Shown one piece after another: positions 44,661-54,180 of a stretch of DNA of 64,000 nt. A program made the position numbers and the translations under genes. Origin of the DNA: Shewanella maritima (GTDB taxonomy: Bacteria > Pseudomonadota > Gammaproteobacteria > Enterobacterales > Shewanellaceae). Numbering within the stretch: position 1 is the stretch's first letter; each line of letters begins with the position of its first letter. The notes beneath the pieces were generated by a model that worked only from the letters and a program-made list of their open reading frames with translations, was not told the DNA's origin and searched no databases. The DNA is taken from contig NZ_CP036200.1 in NCBI RefSeq assembly GCF_004295345.1, positions 1,054,001 to 1,118,000 on the forward strand. Reading direction: 5' to 3'.

Positions 44661-45431
44661 TTATCGGTAAATCTGACTCTTTAATGGTATTGAGTCACTG
44701 TTAAACCATTTTTTATATAATTTACGGTATTCGTTTGTGGCTTTAAACTCAACAAGTGTATCAAACCATTGATTAATTATTTGATCCTGCGTTTGTTTTG
44801 AAAAAGCAAAGTACAAGGTAAGCTCAGAAAGATTCACAGCCACTTTAACCCGGTCTTGTTCGGCATTGATTAAATTAAGCATGAAAGGCACCCCAAGGTC
44901 AGCCTGACACCAGAAACGAATGCGTCCTTTAAGCAGTTGTTGCGCGGTTTGTTTAGGAAAGCTAGCAATAGAAAAGTTACTTAACCCATGTTTTTTTAGT
45001 TGATACTCGCAGGCGCCATCACGATAAATGCCTATGCGCCCTTGTCCGATAAGCTCACTAGGGTTAGCAAACTCAGCGTTGTCATCTGCGCGCATATACA
45101 CAGCAATATTGCCTTCGGCTACAGGGCCAACAAAACTAAAGTGTTCTAATCGTTCAGGGGTTTTGACCATTGAAATCAGCAATACATTGGCGCGGCTACG
45201 CCCTAACTGCTGCGCCCTTGCCCAGGGAAGAAAAAAGATGTCTTGGCGCATACCCAGGCGCTGCTGAATGTGATTTACCAACTCAATAGCAAAGCCTTTA
45301 TGCTCTCCATTTTGATGAAAACTTACTGGTGGCCAGTCTTCAGCAATAATGGTTAAACGCTCATCGGTGGCAAATGCCCCACGTGATAAAAAAGCATATA
45401 AGATTAAAATAACCGCAGCGGCGAGCTTCAA
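44661..45431 (-). CDS. periplasmic amino-acid-type binding protein (SBP_bac_3)
   Basis: 256 residues with signal peptide (1 to about 21, …SRGAFA). A type-3 solute-binding domain follows: ERLTIIAEDWPPVSF, GFAIELVNHIQQRLGM, FFLPWARAQQL, and RLEHFSFVGPV, the common pattern of stand-alone ABC or sensor SBPs in Shewanella. No permease or ATPase gene is adjacent, so it may be an orphan receptor. Co-transcribed with the CRP-like regulator, and divergent from queG. Confidence 0.9.
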   Translation of the reverse strand: MKLAAAVILILYAFLSRGAFATDERLTIIAEDWPPVSFHQNGEHKGFAIELVNHIQQRLGMRQDIFFLPWARAQQLGRSRANVLLISMVKTPERLEHFSFVGPVAEGNIAVYMRADDNAEFANPSELIGQGRIGIYRDGACEYQLKKHGLSNFSIASFPKQTAQQLLKGRIRFWCQADLGVPFMLNLINAEQDRVKVAVNLSELTLYFAFSKQTQDQIINQWFDTLVEFKATNEYRKLYKKWFNSDSIPLKSQIYR

Positions 45432-45534
45432 TAGTGACTCCTATTATAATTATTTGTCTCTATGCGACTTGCATTGGCGTATAATCGACAACGAACAACA
45501 CTCGCAGATAAATCAACCACATGGTTCAACACGC

Positions 45535-46734
45535 ATGACACAACAACCCCAAGCCAATAGCGGTAACACCTGTGTGACCTCGTCATATTTAAGTGTAACC
45601 GAACTAGATGAACTTGCTGGCAAAATCAAAGTTTGGGGTCAGGAATTAGGTTTCGCTCATGTCGGCATTACTCACGTCGATTTATCTGCGCATGAAAATA
45701 AACTACAGCAATGGTTAGACAACAACTACCATGGTGAAATGAGCTACATGGCAACCCATGGCATGATGCGCGCTCGCCCTGCAGAGCTGCACCCAGGCAC
45801 AATTAGAGTGATCAGCGCGCGTATGGACTATCTCCCACCCAACGCCGGTTTCGCTACCAACCTTGCTGACCCTAACCTAGGTTATATATCCCGCTACGCT
45901 GGCGGACGTGACTATCATAAACTCATGCGCCAACGCCTTAAGAAACTCGGCGAGAAAATTAGCTCCCACTGTGAAAGCTTAGGTTCTAGCAAGCACAATT
46001 TTCGTCCTTTTGTCGATTCAGCACCTATTCTCGAGCGGCCACTCGCTGACAACGCAGGCCTAGGTTGGACCGGCAAGCACACCTTACTTATTCATCCAGA
46101 GGCCGGCAGCTGGTTCTTCTTAGGTGAGCTGCTCGTTGATATTCCACTGCCAATTGATGAACCAATTGCGCCGCAATGCAACACCTGCATAGCCTGCATA
46201 AAATCTTGCCCAACCGATGCCATCGTGGCTGAAGGTATTGTCGATGCCCGCCGCTGCATCTCCTATTTAACTATTGAGCTTCAAGGCGCCATCCCAGTTG
46301 AATTTAGGGAAGCTATTGGCAATCGCATATACGGGTGTGATGACTGTCAGTTAGTGTGCCCGTTTAATGCGAGCGCGCCACTGACCCAAGAGCGCGACTT
46401 TCACACCCGCGACAACCTAATTCAGCCAGATTTGCTCACCCTATTTGCCTGGGATGAACAACACTTTTTAACCACAACTCAAGGCAGTGCTATCCGCCGT
46501 ATTGGCCATAAAAGCTGGCTAAGAAATATTGCTATTGCGCTGGGCAACGCGCCATACAGTGAAGATATTGTTCAAGCGCTACAAGACAAGCGCAGCTCAC
46601 AGCAAGTTGATGACATGGTAATAGAACACATCGACTGGGCAATAGAGCGACAGCAAACTAAAAGCGTTGAGATTAGCCGCAAAACCCAAAGGGTTATCAG
46701 AACGGTACAAAAAGGCTTAAGCCGCGATGCTTAA
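45535..46734 (+). CDS. queG: epoxyqueuosine reductase QueG
   Basis: 399 residues from ATG 45535. An in-frame open stretch extends to 45349 but overlaps the divergent SBP gene and adds about 60 non-family residues. QueG uses cobalamin and two [4Fe-4S] clusters to reduce epoxyqueuosine to queuosine in the tRNA wobble base. The clusters' cysteines are visible as CNTCIACIKSCP and CDDCQLVCP. Other family regions are YHGEMSYMATHGMMRARPAEL (in parts), RPFVDSAPILERPLA, GLGWTGKHTLLI and SAIRRIGHKSWLRN. It matches E. coli QueG over its length. It is B12-dependent, a functional link with the cobalamin receptor at 51616. Confidence 0.96.
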   Translation: MTQQPQANSGNTCVTSSYLSVTELDELAGKIKVWGQELGFAHVGITHVDLSAHENKLQQWLDNNYHGEMSYMATHGMMRARPAELHPGTIRVISARMDYLPPNAGFATNLADPNLGYISRYAGGRDYHKLMRQRLKKLGEKISSHCESLGSSKHNFRPFVDSAPILERPLADNAGLGWTGKHTLLIHPEAGSWFFLGELLVDIPLPIDEPIAPQCNTCIACIKSCPTDAIVAEGIVDARRCISYLTIELQGAIPVEFREAIGNRIYGCDDCQLVCPFNASAPLTQERDFHTRDNLIQPDLLTLFAWDEQHFLTTTQGSAIRRIGHKSWLRNIAIALGNAPYSEDIVQALQDKRSSQQVDDMVIEHIDWAIERQQTKSVEISRKTQRVIRTVQKGLSRDA

Positions 46735-46812
46735 ACTAGAGATGATGAGTCGATAGCAATGTAAATTAGCTAACTCGCCATTAGAGATCTAACGTGGCAT
46801 ACCGAGCCCAAA

Positions 46813-47115
46813 CTAGCAACGGCGCGGGCGAGGTAGCTTAGGTAGCTCGAGTCCTACGTGAAGTAAGCGTACCATTAATGGTAATAATGGCATTAGCACA
46901 AACCACACAGCCAACGGCATAAAATCAGGTTTAGTGTCGCACACGGGAGCGGGTTCCATATGACAAGTGCGAAACTCATCATTTTGATTAGCAAATGAAT
47001 AATCTGGCGTAATGTTAATCGCTTCAACTGGGATCATTACCTGGCCAAATGCTTGAGCTGGTAAAATGCATAAACACAGAACAAACAGCATAAACTGACG
47101 ATTAAAAAACAACAC
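46813..47115 (-). CDS. small membrane-associated protein of unknown function
   Basis: 100 residues: signal peptide (1 to about 24, …AQAFGQ), a short periplasmic part with two cysteines (TCHMEPAPVC), one hydrophobic segment (PLAVWFVLMPLLPLMVRLL, about 66-84) and a basic end (LPKLPRPRRC). I do not recognise it. It starts after the metE terminator, with GGAGG just upstream (ttacctcccat on the plus strand). Supported by start signal, composition and absence of any overlap. Confidence 0.55.
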   Translation of the reverse strand: MLFFNRQFMLFVLCLCILPAQAFGQVMIPVEAINITPDYSFANQNDEFRTCHMEPAPVCDTKPDFMPLAVWFVLMPLLPLMVRLLHVGLELPKLPRPRRC

Positions 47116-47287
47116 ATTTACCTCCCATCATACGATTAACCACTCACATTATTCGCCACAAATGTTCTTCAAAGAACAGACAGAGCGCTAAATTTCAGTG
47201 CGTATAGTTAAACGGCAATCGTCAATAAGATAAAGCGGTAAATTTTATGGATTTTTCATTTGTTGATCTGCAACAGCCTTTCAAGAC

Positions 47288-47319
47288 AAAAGCGAACCTG
47301 TATCACGGGTTCGCTTTTT
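47288..47319 (-). terminator. terminator after metE
   Basis: Stem AAAAGCGAACC(C)G / CAGGTTCGCTTTT with loop TGATA on the minus strand, 18 bp after the metE stop. Confidence 0.85.
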
Positions 47320-47337
47320 AAGGTTAAGTTAAGACTG

Positions 47338-49632
47338 TTAACACAATTGGCGTCTAAGTTCTCTTGTTGCTGCAACAATATTAACCAATGCAGGCTCAAC
47401 CTCATCCCAAGTTCGGGTTTTTAAACCACAATCTGGGTTAACCCAAAGTCGAGACACAGGGATTTTATCCGCCGCTTTTTGCAATAAGTGAGTAATATCT
47501 TGCTGTTTAGGAATGTTCGGTGAATGAATATCATAAACACCAGGGCCAATCTCATTCGGGTAAGCAAAATCCTCAAACGCATCAAGTAATGCCATTTGCG
47601 AGCGTGAAGTTTCAATGGTAATTACATCCGCATCCATTGCCGCAATCGCTTCGATAGTATGATTAAACTCGCTATAACACATATGGGTATGGATCTGGGT
47701 TTTATCCTCAACACCGCAGGCACTTAACCTAAACGCCTTCACCGCCCAATCAAGATAACCTTGCCACTCACTTTGCTTAATCGGTAACCCTTCCCTAAAG
47801 GCTGGCTCATCAATTTGAATAATACCTATCCCAGCTTGTTCAAGGTCTACAACCTCATCTCGTATCGCCAGTCCAATTTGGTTAGCAATCACCTCGCGCT
47901 CAATATCTTCGCGGGCAAACGACCAATGTAAAATGGTAACAGGTCCAGTCAACATACCTTTCACTGGCTTGTCAGTTAGGCTTTGAGCATAGGTTGTCCA
48001 ATCTAGCGTCATTGGTTTCGCGCGGCTAACATCACCATAGATGAGCGGCGGTTTAACACAACGTGAACCATAGCTTTGTACCCAACCTTTTTGCGTAAAG
48101 GCAAAACCTTCGAGCTGCTCGCCAAAATACTCCACCATGTCGTTACGCTCTGACTCACCATGAACCAGCACATCAATGCCAATACTCGACTGACGTTCAA
48201 TGGTGTCTTTAATCACCGCTTTTATATGTTGTTGATAATCAAGCTCAGCAAGCTCGCCTTGACGCCAGCGGCGGCGCAGACCTCGAATCGCAGCAGTTTG
48301 CGGGAATGAACCAATCGTTGTAATAGGCAAACTTGGCAGTTTTAACGCATTGGCTTGTGCAACTTGGCGCTGCTTGTACGCACTGCCGCGCTCAAAATCT
48401 TGCTCAGTGAGATTATCAAGACGTTGATAGACGGCCTCGTTACGCCTTGCACTACGTGCTTGCTTACGTTTGGCACAAAGGCTACGTATATGTTGGCTGC
48501 GCTCACTTTGTGGATGGGTAACAAGATGCCCCAGTTCAGTTAGCTCATTGAGTTTTTGCTTGGCAAACGCCAGCTGCAGTTTAAGCTCATCATTAAGCTC
48601 AGTCTCAGCATCAAGATCCACTGGGCTATGTAGCAACGAACAAGATGGCGCCAGCCAGATTTGCTCATCATAATCATTGATTAAGCTTTGTACTTGCTCA
48701 GCAATATCGTCAATATCTGCTGCCCACACGTTGCGACCGTTAATGACCCCCAGCGACAGCACTTTTTGCTGTTCAAGCGTTGGTAAAAACGCCGCTGCAG
48801 TCTGGTTGCCCGCAATCAGGTCAATATGCAGACCTTCAACCGGCAGTTGATTTACAAGCTGGGCATGGTGCTGAATGTCACCATAATAACTAGCGAGTAA
48901 GACTTTAATAGACGAGGGCTTGCTATCAGCAAAATACTGATAAGTTTGGCTAATCGCCTGCTGCCAGCTCTGACTCAGCTCGCTAGCGAGTATAGGCTCA
49001 TCAAACTGCACCCAAGTCACACCTTGCTCTGCAAATCGCTGTAATATAATTTCATAAACTGGCAGTAATTTCGTCAATAGTTGCAGCTTGTCGAACTCGC
49101 CTTTTGCTTGAGACAAGGCTAAAAAGCTCACCGGGCCAAGTAACACAGGTTTTGGCTGATGACCGCAGGCTTTAGCCTGCTCTACCTCTTCAAAGATCTG
49201 TTCAAATGCCAACTCAAACACCTGATCTTGTTCTAATTCAGGTACTTGATAATGATAGTTAGTATTAAAAAACTTCTTCATTGCGCTCGCACTTGCTTGC
49301 TCGCCATTCACCTCAGCGCCTCGGGCAATATTGAACAAAGTGTCTAGGGTAATCTTTGCTGCAGTGCCGTCTGCATTGAGTTGGCGATGGCGCGCCGGAA
49401 TAACATTGAGCATCGCGCTTAACGTTAAAACATGGTCATAGTATGCAAAGTCGCCAACCGGAATAAACTCGATACCGGCGTCAGCCTGCCATTGCCAGTG
49501 AGTTTGCTTAAGGGTTAGCGCTTGAGCTTCTAACTGCGCCTGATCAATCTCTCCGCGCCAATATTGCTCTAAAGCGAACTTTAACTCGCGATCACGACCA
49601 ATCCTTGGAAATCCTAAGTTTGTAATTTTCAT
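47338..49632 (-). CDS. metE: cobalamin-independent methionine synthase MetE
   Basis: 764 residues from ATG 49632 (MKITNLGFPRIG), which has GGAG and AAGGG upstream; six extra upstream residues are unlikely. MetE transfers a methyl group from 5-methyltetrahydropteroyl-triglutamate to homocysteine. The N-terminal and C-terminal barrels are both present. The second contains the zinc-site regions: THMCYSEF (His and Cys), IIQIDEPAF (Glu) and WVNPDCGLKTRTW (Cys). Tandem met boxes and a MetR-like box lie in the divergent gap to metR, so it is repressed by MetJ-SAM and activated by MetR with homocysteine. Confidence 0.98.
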   Translation of the reverse strand: MKITNLGFPRIGRDRELKFALEQYWRGEIDQAQLEAQALTLKQTHWQWQADAGIEFIPVGDFAYYDHVLTLSAMLNVIPARHRQLNADGTAAKITLDTLFNIARGAEVNGEQASASAMKKFFNTNYHYQVPELEQDQVFELAFEQIFEEVEQAKACGHQPKPVLLGPVSFLALSQAKGEFDKLQLLTKLLPVYEIILQRFAEQGVTWVQFDEPILASELSQSWQQAISQTYQYFADSKPSSIKVLLASYYGDIQHHAQLVNQLPVEGLHIDLIAGNQTAAAFLPTLEQQKVLSLGVINGRNVWAADIDDIAEQVQSLINDYDEQIWLAPSCSLLHSPVDLDAETELNDELKLQLAFAKQKLNELTELGHLVTHPQSERSQHIRSLCAKRKQARSARRNEAVYQRLDNLTEQDFERGSAYKQRQVAQANALKLPSLPITTIGSFPQTAAIRGLRRRWRQGELAELDYQQHIKAVIKDTIERQSSIGIDVLVHGESERNDMVEYFGEQLEGFAFTQKGWVQSYGSRCVKPPLIYGDVSRAKPMTLDWTTYAQSLTDKPVKGMLTGPVTILHWSFAREDIEREVIANQIGLAIRDEVVDLEQAGIGIIQIDEPAFREGLPIKQSEWQGYLDWAVKAFRLSACGVEDKTQIHTHMCYSEFNHTIEAIAAMDADVITIETSRSQMALLDAFEDFAYPNEIGPGVYDIHSPNIPKQQDITHLLQKAADKIPVSRLWVNPDCGLKTRTWDEVEPALVNIVAATRELRRQLC

Positions 49633-49686
49633 ACCCTTTTCTCCTAACACAGCAGTAATTGTTGCCTATATGTAAAAAAATTACAC

Positions 49687-49702
49687 AGGCGTCTGGACGT
49701 CT
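49687..49702. promoter_or_regulatory. tandem MetJ boxes
   Basis: AGGCGTCT-GGACGTCT: two adjacent 8-mers, each matching the met box AGACGTCT at seven of eight bases, in the metE-metR gap. Confidence 0.75.
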
Positions 49703-49736
49703 AGAAGTTTATTGTGTTAGTCTGAATGCAATCAAT

Positions 49737-49749
49737 CGAATTGATTTCA
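49737..49749. promoter_or_regulatory. MetR-like binding site
   Basis: CGAA-TTGAT-TTCA matches the TGAA-N5-TTCA pattern at seven of eight informative bases, about 105-117 bp from the metE start and 35 bp before metR. Confidence 0.5.
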
Positions 49750-49783
49750 ATGGCAACGTGAACAGATTTCATGTGGGGACAAA

Positions 49784-50686
49784 ATGATAGAGCTAAGACA
49801 CCTTCGCACTTTAATGGCGTTAAAAGAGAGCGGCAGTTTAGCGGGCGCAGCAAAGAAGCGCTTTGTAACTCAATCTGCCTTGTCACATCAAATTAAGGAA
49901 CTGGAAACTCGCATTAACTCTGCGATTTTTGTTCGTAAAAGCAAACCGTTAGCCTTTACCCATGAAGGTGCGCGCTTGCTCGATCTTGCCGAAGAAATTC
50001 TGCCGAAAGTGATCGAAACTGAGTCTGATCTGAAACGCGGCCTAGAGGGAGAAGCCCAAAGCTTTAAACTGGGCATCGAGTGTCATAGCTGCTTTCGCTG
50101 GCTAATGCCTGTCATTGAAGAGTTCAAAGCTCAATTTCCACAGGCACAAATCGATATTTCTAGCCGCTATGCATTTGACTCGCTCAATGCGCTGCAGTCT
50201 GGTGAGCTGGATATTGTATTGACTTCAGACCCTGTGCCGGGGCACACGGTGTCGTATCAACATCTATTCGACTTTGAAGTTAAACTTCTGGTTTCGACCG
50301 AGCATCCACTTGCTGCAAAATCTGTGGTTGCGCCAAGCGACTTAGGCCAGCAAGCCATTATTAGCTATCCAGTGCCGCTAACTAAACTTGATTTATACAA
50401 ACACTTTTTGGAGCCAGCAGGTGTTGAACCTGGAGTGCAAAAGCAATGTGAGCTCACACCTATGCTGCTGCAACGTGTCGCCTGTAATGACGGCGTGACG
50501 ACTTTGCCGAACTGGTCTATGAATGAGGGTCAAGGCTTGAGCTTGAAAGCGCTAAAACTAGGCAGTGAAGGATTGAAGAGGCCGCTGTTTGGTGCGTATC
50601 GTCGCAACACAACCAACACCAACCTCATCCATAAATGGTTTGAGCTAGTCGCTCAGGAAGGGCTAAAACTACAGCGCATGAATTAA
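49784..50686 (+). CDS. metR: LysR-family methionine regulator MetR
   Basis: 300 residues. The N-terminal helix-turn-helix (MIELRHLRTLMALKESGSL, TQSALSHQIKELE) and the effector domain are complete. The sequence opening and the position divergent from metE are as in E. coli, where MetR uses homocysteine as co-activator for metE. Start preceded by GGGG 4 bp upstream. Confidence 0.97.
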   Translation: MIELRHLRTLMALKESGSLAGAAKKRFVTQSALSHQIKELETRINSAIFVRKSKPLAFTHEGARLLDLAEEILPKVIETESDLKRGLEGEAQSFKLGIECHSCFRWLMPVIEEFKAQFPQAQIDISSRYAFDSLNALQSGELDIVLTSDPVPGHTVSYQHLFDFEVKLLVSTEHPLAAKSVVAPSDLGQQAIISYPVPLTKLDLYKHFLEPAGVEPGVQKQCELTPMLLQRVACNDGVTTLPNWSMNEGQGLSLKALKLGSEGLKRPLFGAYRRNTTNTNLIHKWFELVAQEGLKLQRMN

Positions 50687-50729
50687 TACCGCTTTACAGG
50701 AACAGCTCACTTATAAAGCAACTGCTCGC

Positions 50730-51470
50730 TTACAAAGGGTTAATCAGCAGTTGTCTCTTGGCCAATACTCGCCTTAGCACAAGCCCTGCCGAATTAGGGT
50801 TTGTGGTTTGTGCGAGGTTATGGGCAACCATAAACTCCTGCTTTAAATCGTCATCTAAGCCTAAATTTTCAAACGCATCTAATGACAACGATTTTTGTTG
50901 CTTATCAATTATCGACTTTACGATTCGCAGTGACAGCGGCGGCTCAGCATTGGCATTTAAATAAGCAAACGCAGTTAAAGTGATCACCTGGCCAAACACA
51001 CTAAATAGCGCCAGGGTTTGCACTTCGTCAACATCAATATTGACCTGCTTGCCTGCATCAACATCTTGCTTAATTAACTCTAAAGCAGAGCTGGCAATAT
51101 CCTCAGTTAGCTGCCAATAACCGTGTACTAACTTACGGTATGGCTCAACTAAAGCATCAAGTCGCTCTTTTAAATAAAACGCAAAAGCGTAGCGATAAAT
51201 ATTCACCTGCCCTAAACGGATAAGCGCATCTTTCACACTGCGATTTTTTGATTGCACAGCGCCTGCGGCTTGAGCTGAATTGGCGCGAATAAGTAAGTGC
51301 GCAGCTAACGCGGGGTCGGCCGATACTGTATCGATAACCACACGAATATCAGCTTCATTGATTAAGGCTTTTTTTAGCGGAGTGAGAATGTCTCGGCGAC
51401 CTAACACTTGCTCTTCATTGCTAATGATAGCTCGTACCTGATCGAACACTTCACGCTCTAATGACGTCAT
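50730..51470 (-). CDS. HDOD-domain protein
   Basis: 246 residues. An HDOD domain (a degenerate, non-catalytic relative of HD phosphohydrolases) fills most of it: LTPLKKALINEADIRVVIDTVSADPALAAHLLIRANSA, cut here into parts, then SVKDALIRLGQVNIYRYAF. The HD dyad is absent, as usual. HDOD proteins act as signalling adaptors in Shewanella and relatives; this one has no second domain. Convergent with metR. Confidence 0.88.
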   Translation of the reverse strand: MTSLEREVFDQVRAIISNEEQVLGRRDILTPLKKALINEADIRVVIDTVSADPALAAHLLIRANSAQAAGAVQSKNRSVKDALIRLGQVNIYRYAFAFYLKERLDALVEPYRKLVHGYWQLTEDIASSALELIKQDVDAGKQVNIDVDEVQTLALFSVFGQVITLTAFAYLNANAEPPLSLRIVKSIIDKQQKSLSLDAFENLGLDDDLKQEFMVAHNLAQTTNPNSAGLVLRRVLAKRQLLINPL

Positions 51471-51557
51471 ATTTATCCAGCACCTTGTTATTATTTTTAC
51501 CTTGGAATTTATCCATAGAAGTGAGCCCTAGGTCAAGCTATCAGCACCAAAGAATAC

Positions 51558-51584
51558 AAAAAAAGCCAGCATAGTGTGCTGGCT
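51558..51584 (-). terminator. terminator of the cobalamin receptor gene
   Basis: On the minus strand AGCCAGCA-CACTA-TGCTGGCT is followed by seven T, about 30 bp after the receptor stop. Confidence 0.87.
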
Positions 51585-51615
51585 ATTATCTTCAATGCTG
51601 TCTCTATCAAATTTA

Positions 51616-53583
51616 TTAGAAACGGTAGCCTGCGGTTAAACGAATTTCACGCCCAGTACCTGAGTAGTAACCATTACCCCAAGTTGAGAAATAACCAGAG
51701 CTAACATACTGTTTATCGAACAGGTTATCGACACGTAGGCTAGCTTTCCAGTCACCACGGTTATAGTTAACTGCAAGGTTAGTCAGCAGGTAACTATCAA
51801 TCTTGTTCCCAACATTGGCATTGTCGCCCTGCATGAAGCGATCGCCGGTATAGCTCGCCTCTAAAAAGGTTTGTAGGTTGTCAGTGATATCGTAGTTAAT
51901 AAAGCTGCGACCTGAATGCTCAGCAACCCAAGACAGCTTTTTGCCTTTGTTAACGCCTTCGGTAAACTCAGCATCGATATAGTTATACTCGATACCCCAC
52001 AACCAAGCTTTGGCGAAACTAACTTCGTATTTTGCATGTACGCCGTAACGACGCGAAGCTTCCGCGTTAACGTTAGCGCCGTTGAAGTTACCACCCTCAG
52101 GCTTTTCAGCACTTGGATCAAAGATGATTTCATCTTCAAGGTCTAAACGGTAAGCGTTGATGCTAATCGCGTTGGCACCGCTTGCAAAGTCCCAACCGGC
52201 TTCATACGAGCGACCAACCTGAGGTTTTAGACCAACCACGCCTTTAGGTGTATAAGCTTGCTCATCAACCTTAGCAAAACGGAAGTTATCATCTGCGCGC
52301 ACATATAAGCGTTGTGACTCAGTTGGACGATAGTTCAAACCTAGCTCAAATGCATGAGCTGACTGGTCTAGATCAACACCTGCAGGATAAACCGCTTGGT
52401 CGACTAAATCGTCTTTTGCTTTCGCATAACGGCCACCCACAACGTAAGACACACTGCTCGTTAATGGCACGGTTGCATGGACATAGCCACTTAACTGAGT
52501 TTGGGTATTGCTACGCCCCATAGAAGAAAAGTCAGCCTTGCCGCTAAGAATGTCTGCACCAGCAACAATGGTCATTTCACCCTGATCCAACTGGTAAGTA
52601 CCAACAGCTTTAGGTAAAAAGGCGAATTGGCTGCGTTTGTTACGACTAGCTGACCAGTTAAAGCTTGTGGTCAAAGTATCTGTATAACTAACACCTGTAT
52701 CAATTGCCCACTGCTCAGAGAGTTGACGCACATAACCCAAACGCGTTGAGTTGGTCATTTCATGGGTATATTTGCTGCTGTCATTATTTGAATGACGTGG
52801 GTCCTTGTTGAACTCATCTTCACTAATCGCGCCAGCAAGCAAACGATGGTTATCATAGTAGTTGGCCTCAACAAAGAAGTCCTGCACGTCATCAGCGTAT
52901 TGCAAACGACCTAAAATAGAAGCGGTTTTACTCTCGTTATTCTTACGGTAATTGTCTGAATTCTTTTGACTACCCGCTAAAAAGTAGCGCCAGTTATCGT
53001 TAATCTCACCAGCGATATCACCTTTAGCTTCTAACGTATTAAAGCTACCGCCAGAAAGCTCAATACCACCGCCACTGGCTTGTGGTGCACGGGTCACAAT
53101 ATTGATAACGCCGCCAACAGCCTGATCACCGTAAAGCACACCAGCACTACCTGAAAGCACTTCAACACGTTCAATTAAGTTAACTGGAATAGCACCAATT
53201 GTTGGCGCAGAAATATCGATGTTATTCAAACGACGGCCATCAACTAAAATGAGTGTGTTATTTGCCGCACCTGATGAACCAAAGCCGCGCATTGAAAATA
53301 CTGGGCCGCTGTTGCTATCAGAAATTTGAATACCCGCCTGGTTGCGCAGTAAAGACTCAATGGTAGTTGCGCCGCTCATTTCAATCTCTGCAGCGTCAAT
53401 TACCGTCACATTGGCAGCCATATTAATTGGGGTTTGCTCACTGCGACCAATGACCACGATCTTTTCGATGTCTTGGTCATTTGCGCCGCTTGAAGCCGTT
53501 AATTGCTCATCAGCAGCTTGAGCGGAAGAAATGCTAAAGAATGCACTGATAGCCAATGCAGTTAATGTTGGTTTAGTACCCAT
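51616..53583 (-). CDS. btuB: TonB-dependent cobalamin receptor (BtuB-like)
   Basis: 655 residues. Signal peptide 1-23 (…SSAQA), TonB box-like segment (IEKIVVIGRS), plug (about 55-165: IESLLRNQAGIQISDSNSG, FSMRGFGSSGA, VEVLSGSAGVLYGDQAVGGVINIVTR in parts), then a barrel that ends in …LTAGYRF with terminal Phe. The length is near that of BtuB (about 600). The cobalamin aptamer on the same strand upstream is the main reason to call the ligand a corrinoid. Together they form a B12 uptake gene shut off by adenosylcobalamin. Confidence 0.9.
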   Translation of the reverse strand: MGTKPTLTALAISAFFSISSAQAADEQLTASSGANDQDIEKIVVIGRSEQTPINMAANVTVIDAAEIEMSGATTIESLLRNQAGIQISDSNSGPVFSMRGFGSSGAANNTLILVDGRRLNNIDISAPTIGAIPVNLIERVEVLSGSAGVLYGDQAVGGVINIVTRAPQASGGGIELSGGSFNTLEAKGDIAGEINDNWRYFLAGSQKNSDNYRKNNESKTASILGRLQYADDVQDFFVEANYYDNHRLLAGAISEDEFNKDPRHSNNDSSKYTHEMTNSTRLGYVRQLSEQWAIDTGVSYTDTLTTSFNWSASRNKRSQFAFLPKAVGTYQLDQGEMTIVAGADILSGKADFSSMGRSNTQTQLSGYVHATVPLTSSVSYVVGGRYAKAKDDLVDQAVYPAGVDLDQSAHAFELGLNYRPTESQRLYVRADDNFRFAKVDEQAYTPKGVVGLKPQVGRSYEAGWDFASGANAISINAYRLDLEDEIIFDPSAEKPEGGNFNGANVNAEASRRYGVHAKYEVSFAKAWLWGIEYNYIDAEFTEGVNKGKKLSWVAEHSGRSFINYDITDNLQTFLEASYTGDRFMQGDNANVGNKIDSYLLTNLAVNYNRGDWKASLRVDNLFDKQYVSSGYFSTWGNGYYSGTGREIRLTAGYRF

Positions 53584-53737
53584 TTACCTTTAACTCCTAA
53601 AAGGAAAAATGGGGCAGGAATGCCGTCATACATAGCCAAGTTGTTTCTTATAGGTGTTAATAAGCAAGCAGCTTCACCGAGAATAACTTGAATATCACAC
53701 TTCGAGATCTGCCCACCGAAATCTTCGAAATCATCTT

Positions 53738-53918
53738 TAGGGCCGGTCTCCGGACTTAGGTTCTATATCGCTTTGCAGCGATATACAAATGTCGGTTTTA
53801 ACGCTGCACATTAAGTAATGCCGCGCCCAACATTCTCACCATTCACCGTTGCGGGGGCAGTAACAGGTTCACACTGTTTTCCCGATTATCCAATAGTGTT
53901 TGTCACTATCGGCACCAC
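53738..53918 (-). promoter_or_regulatory. cobalamin (B12) riboswitch
   Basis: On the minus strand the conserved elements occur in order: GGGAA then GTGTGAA (about 53864-53882), ACTGCCCCCGCAACGGT (about 53846-53862, the B12-box region), and AGTCCGGAGACCGGCC at the 3' end (about 53741-53756). A hairpin (TATATCGCT/AGCGATATA) fills a variable arm. About 150 nt separate the aptamer from the start codon, enough for an expression platform. Confidence 0.95.
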
Positions 53919-54180
53919 AAAAGATTGATCATCATTTGCACTCGCATACCATCCAGTATGCGAATGAGGCGTGATTATATACAAGTTGCAGCCCCAGCGG
54001 GAGCGATAAACGACTGAAAAGAGAATATTTCATTTAGGACGGAGCAGAGTTGCTGTAAAGCCGCTGAAACTGTTGTAGATAATAGCTGATGATGAGCTTG
54101 ACTCATGTTAGGCTGCGGATGAAATAGGGAGTAAATGAAAGAATGAGGAAAGTGAGTTGAGAGTATAGCGAGCAAAGAAA
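53919..54180. other. region between the riboswitch and the secreted-protein gene
   Basis: It holds the promoter of the btuB transcript and the downstream end of the 54181 gene. A 66-codon minus-strand frame here (53975-54175) has no signal for translation and no domain. Confidence 0.4.

Noticed and set aside
45349..45534. Upstream extension of queG
   Set aside because: It overlaps the start of the divergent binding-protein gene and has no family similarity; ATG 45535 fits the family start.
53975..54175. 66-codon minus-strand frame next to the riboswitch
   Set aside because: No Shine-Dalgarno sequence, low-complexity leader only, lies in the expected promoter region of btuB.
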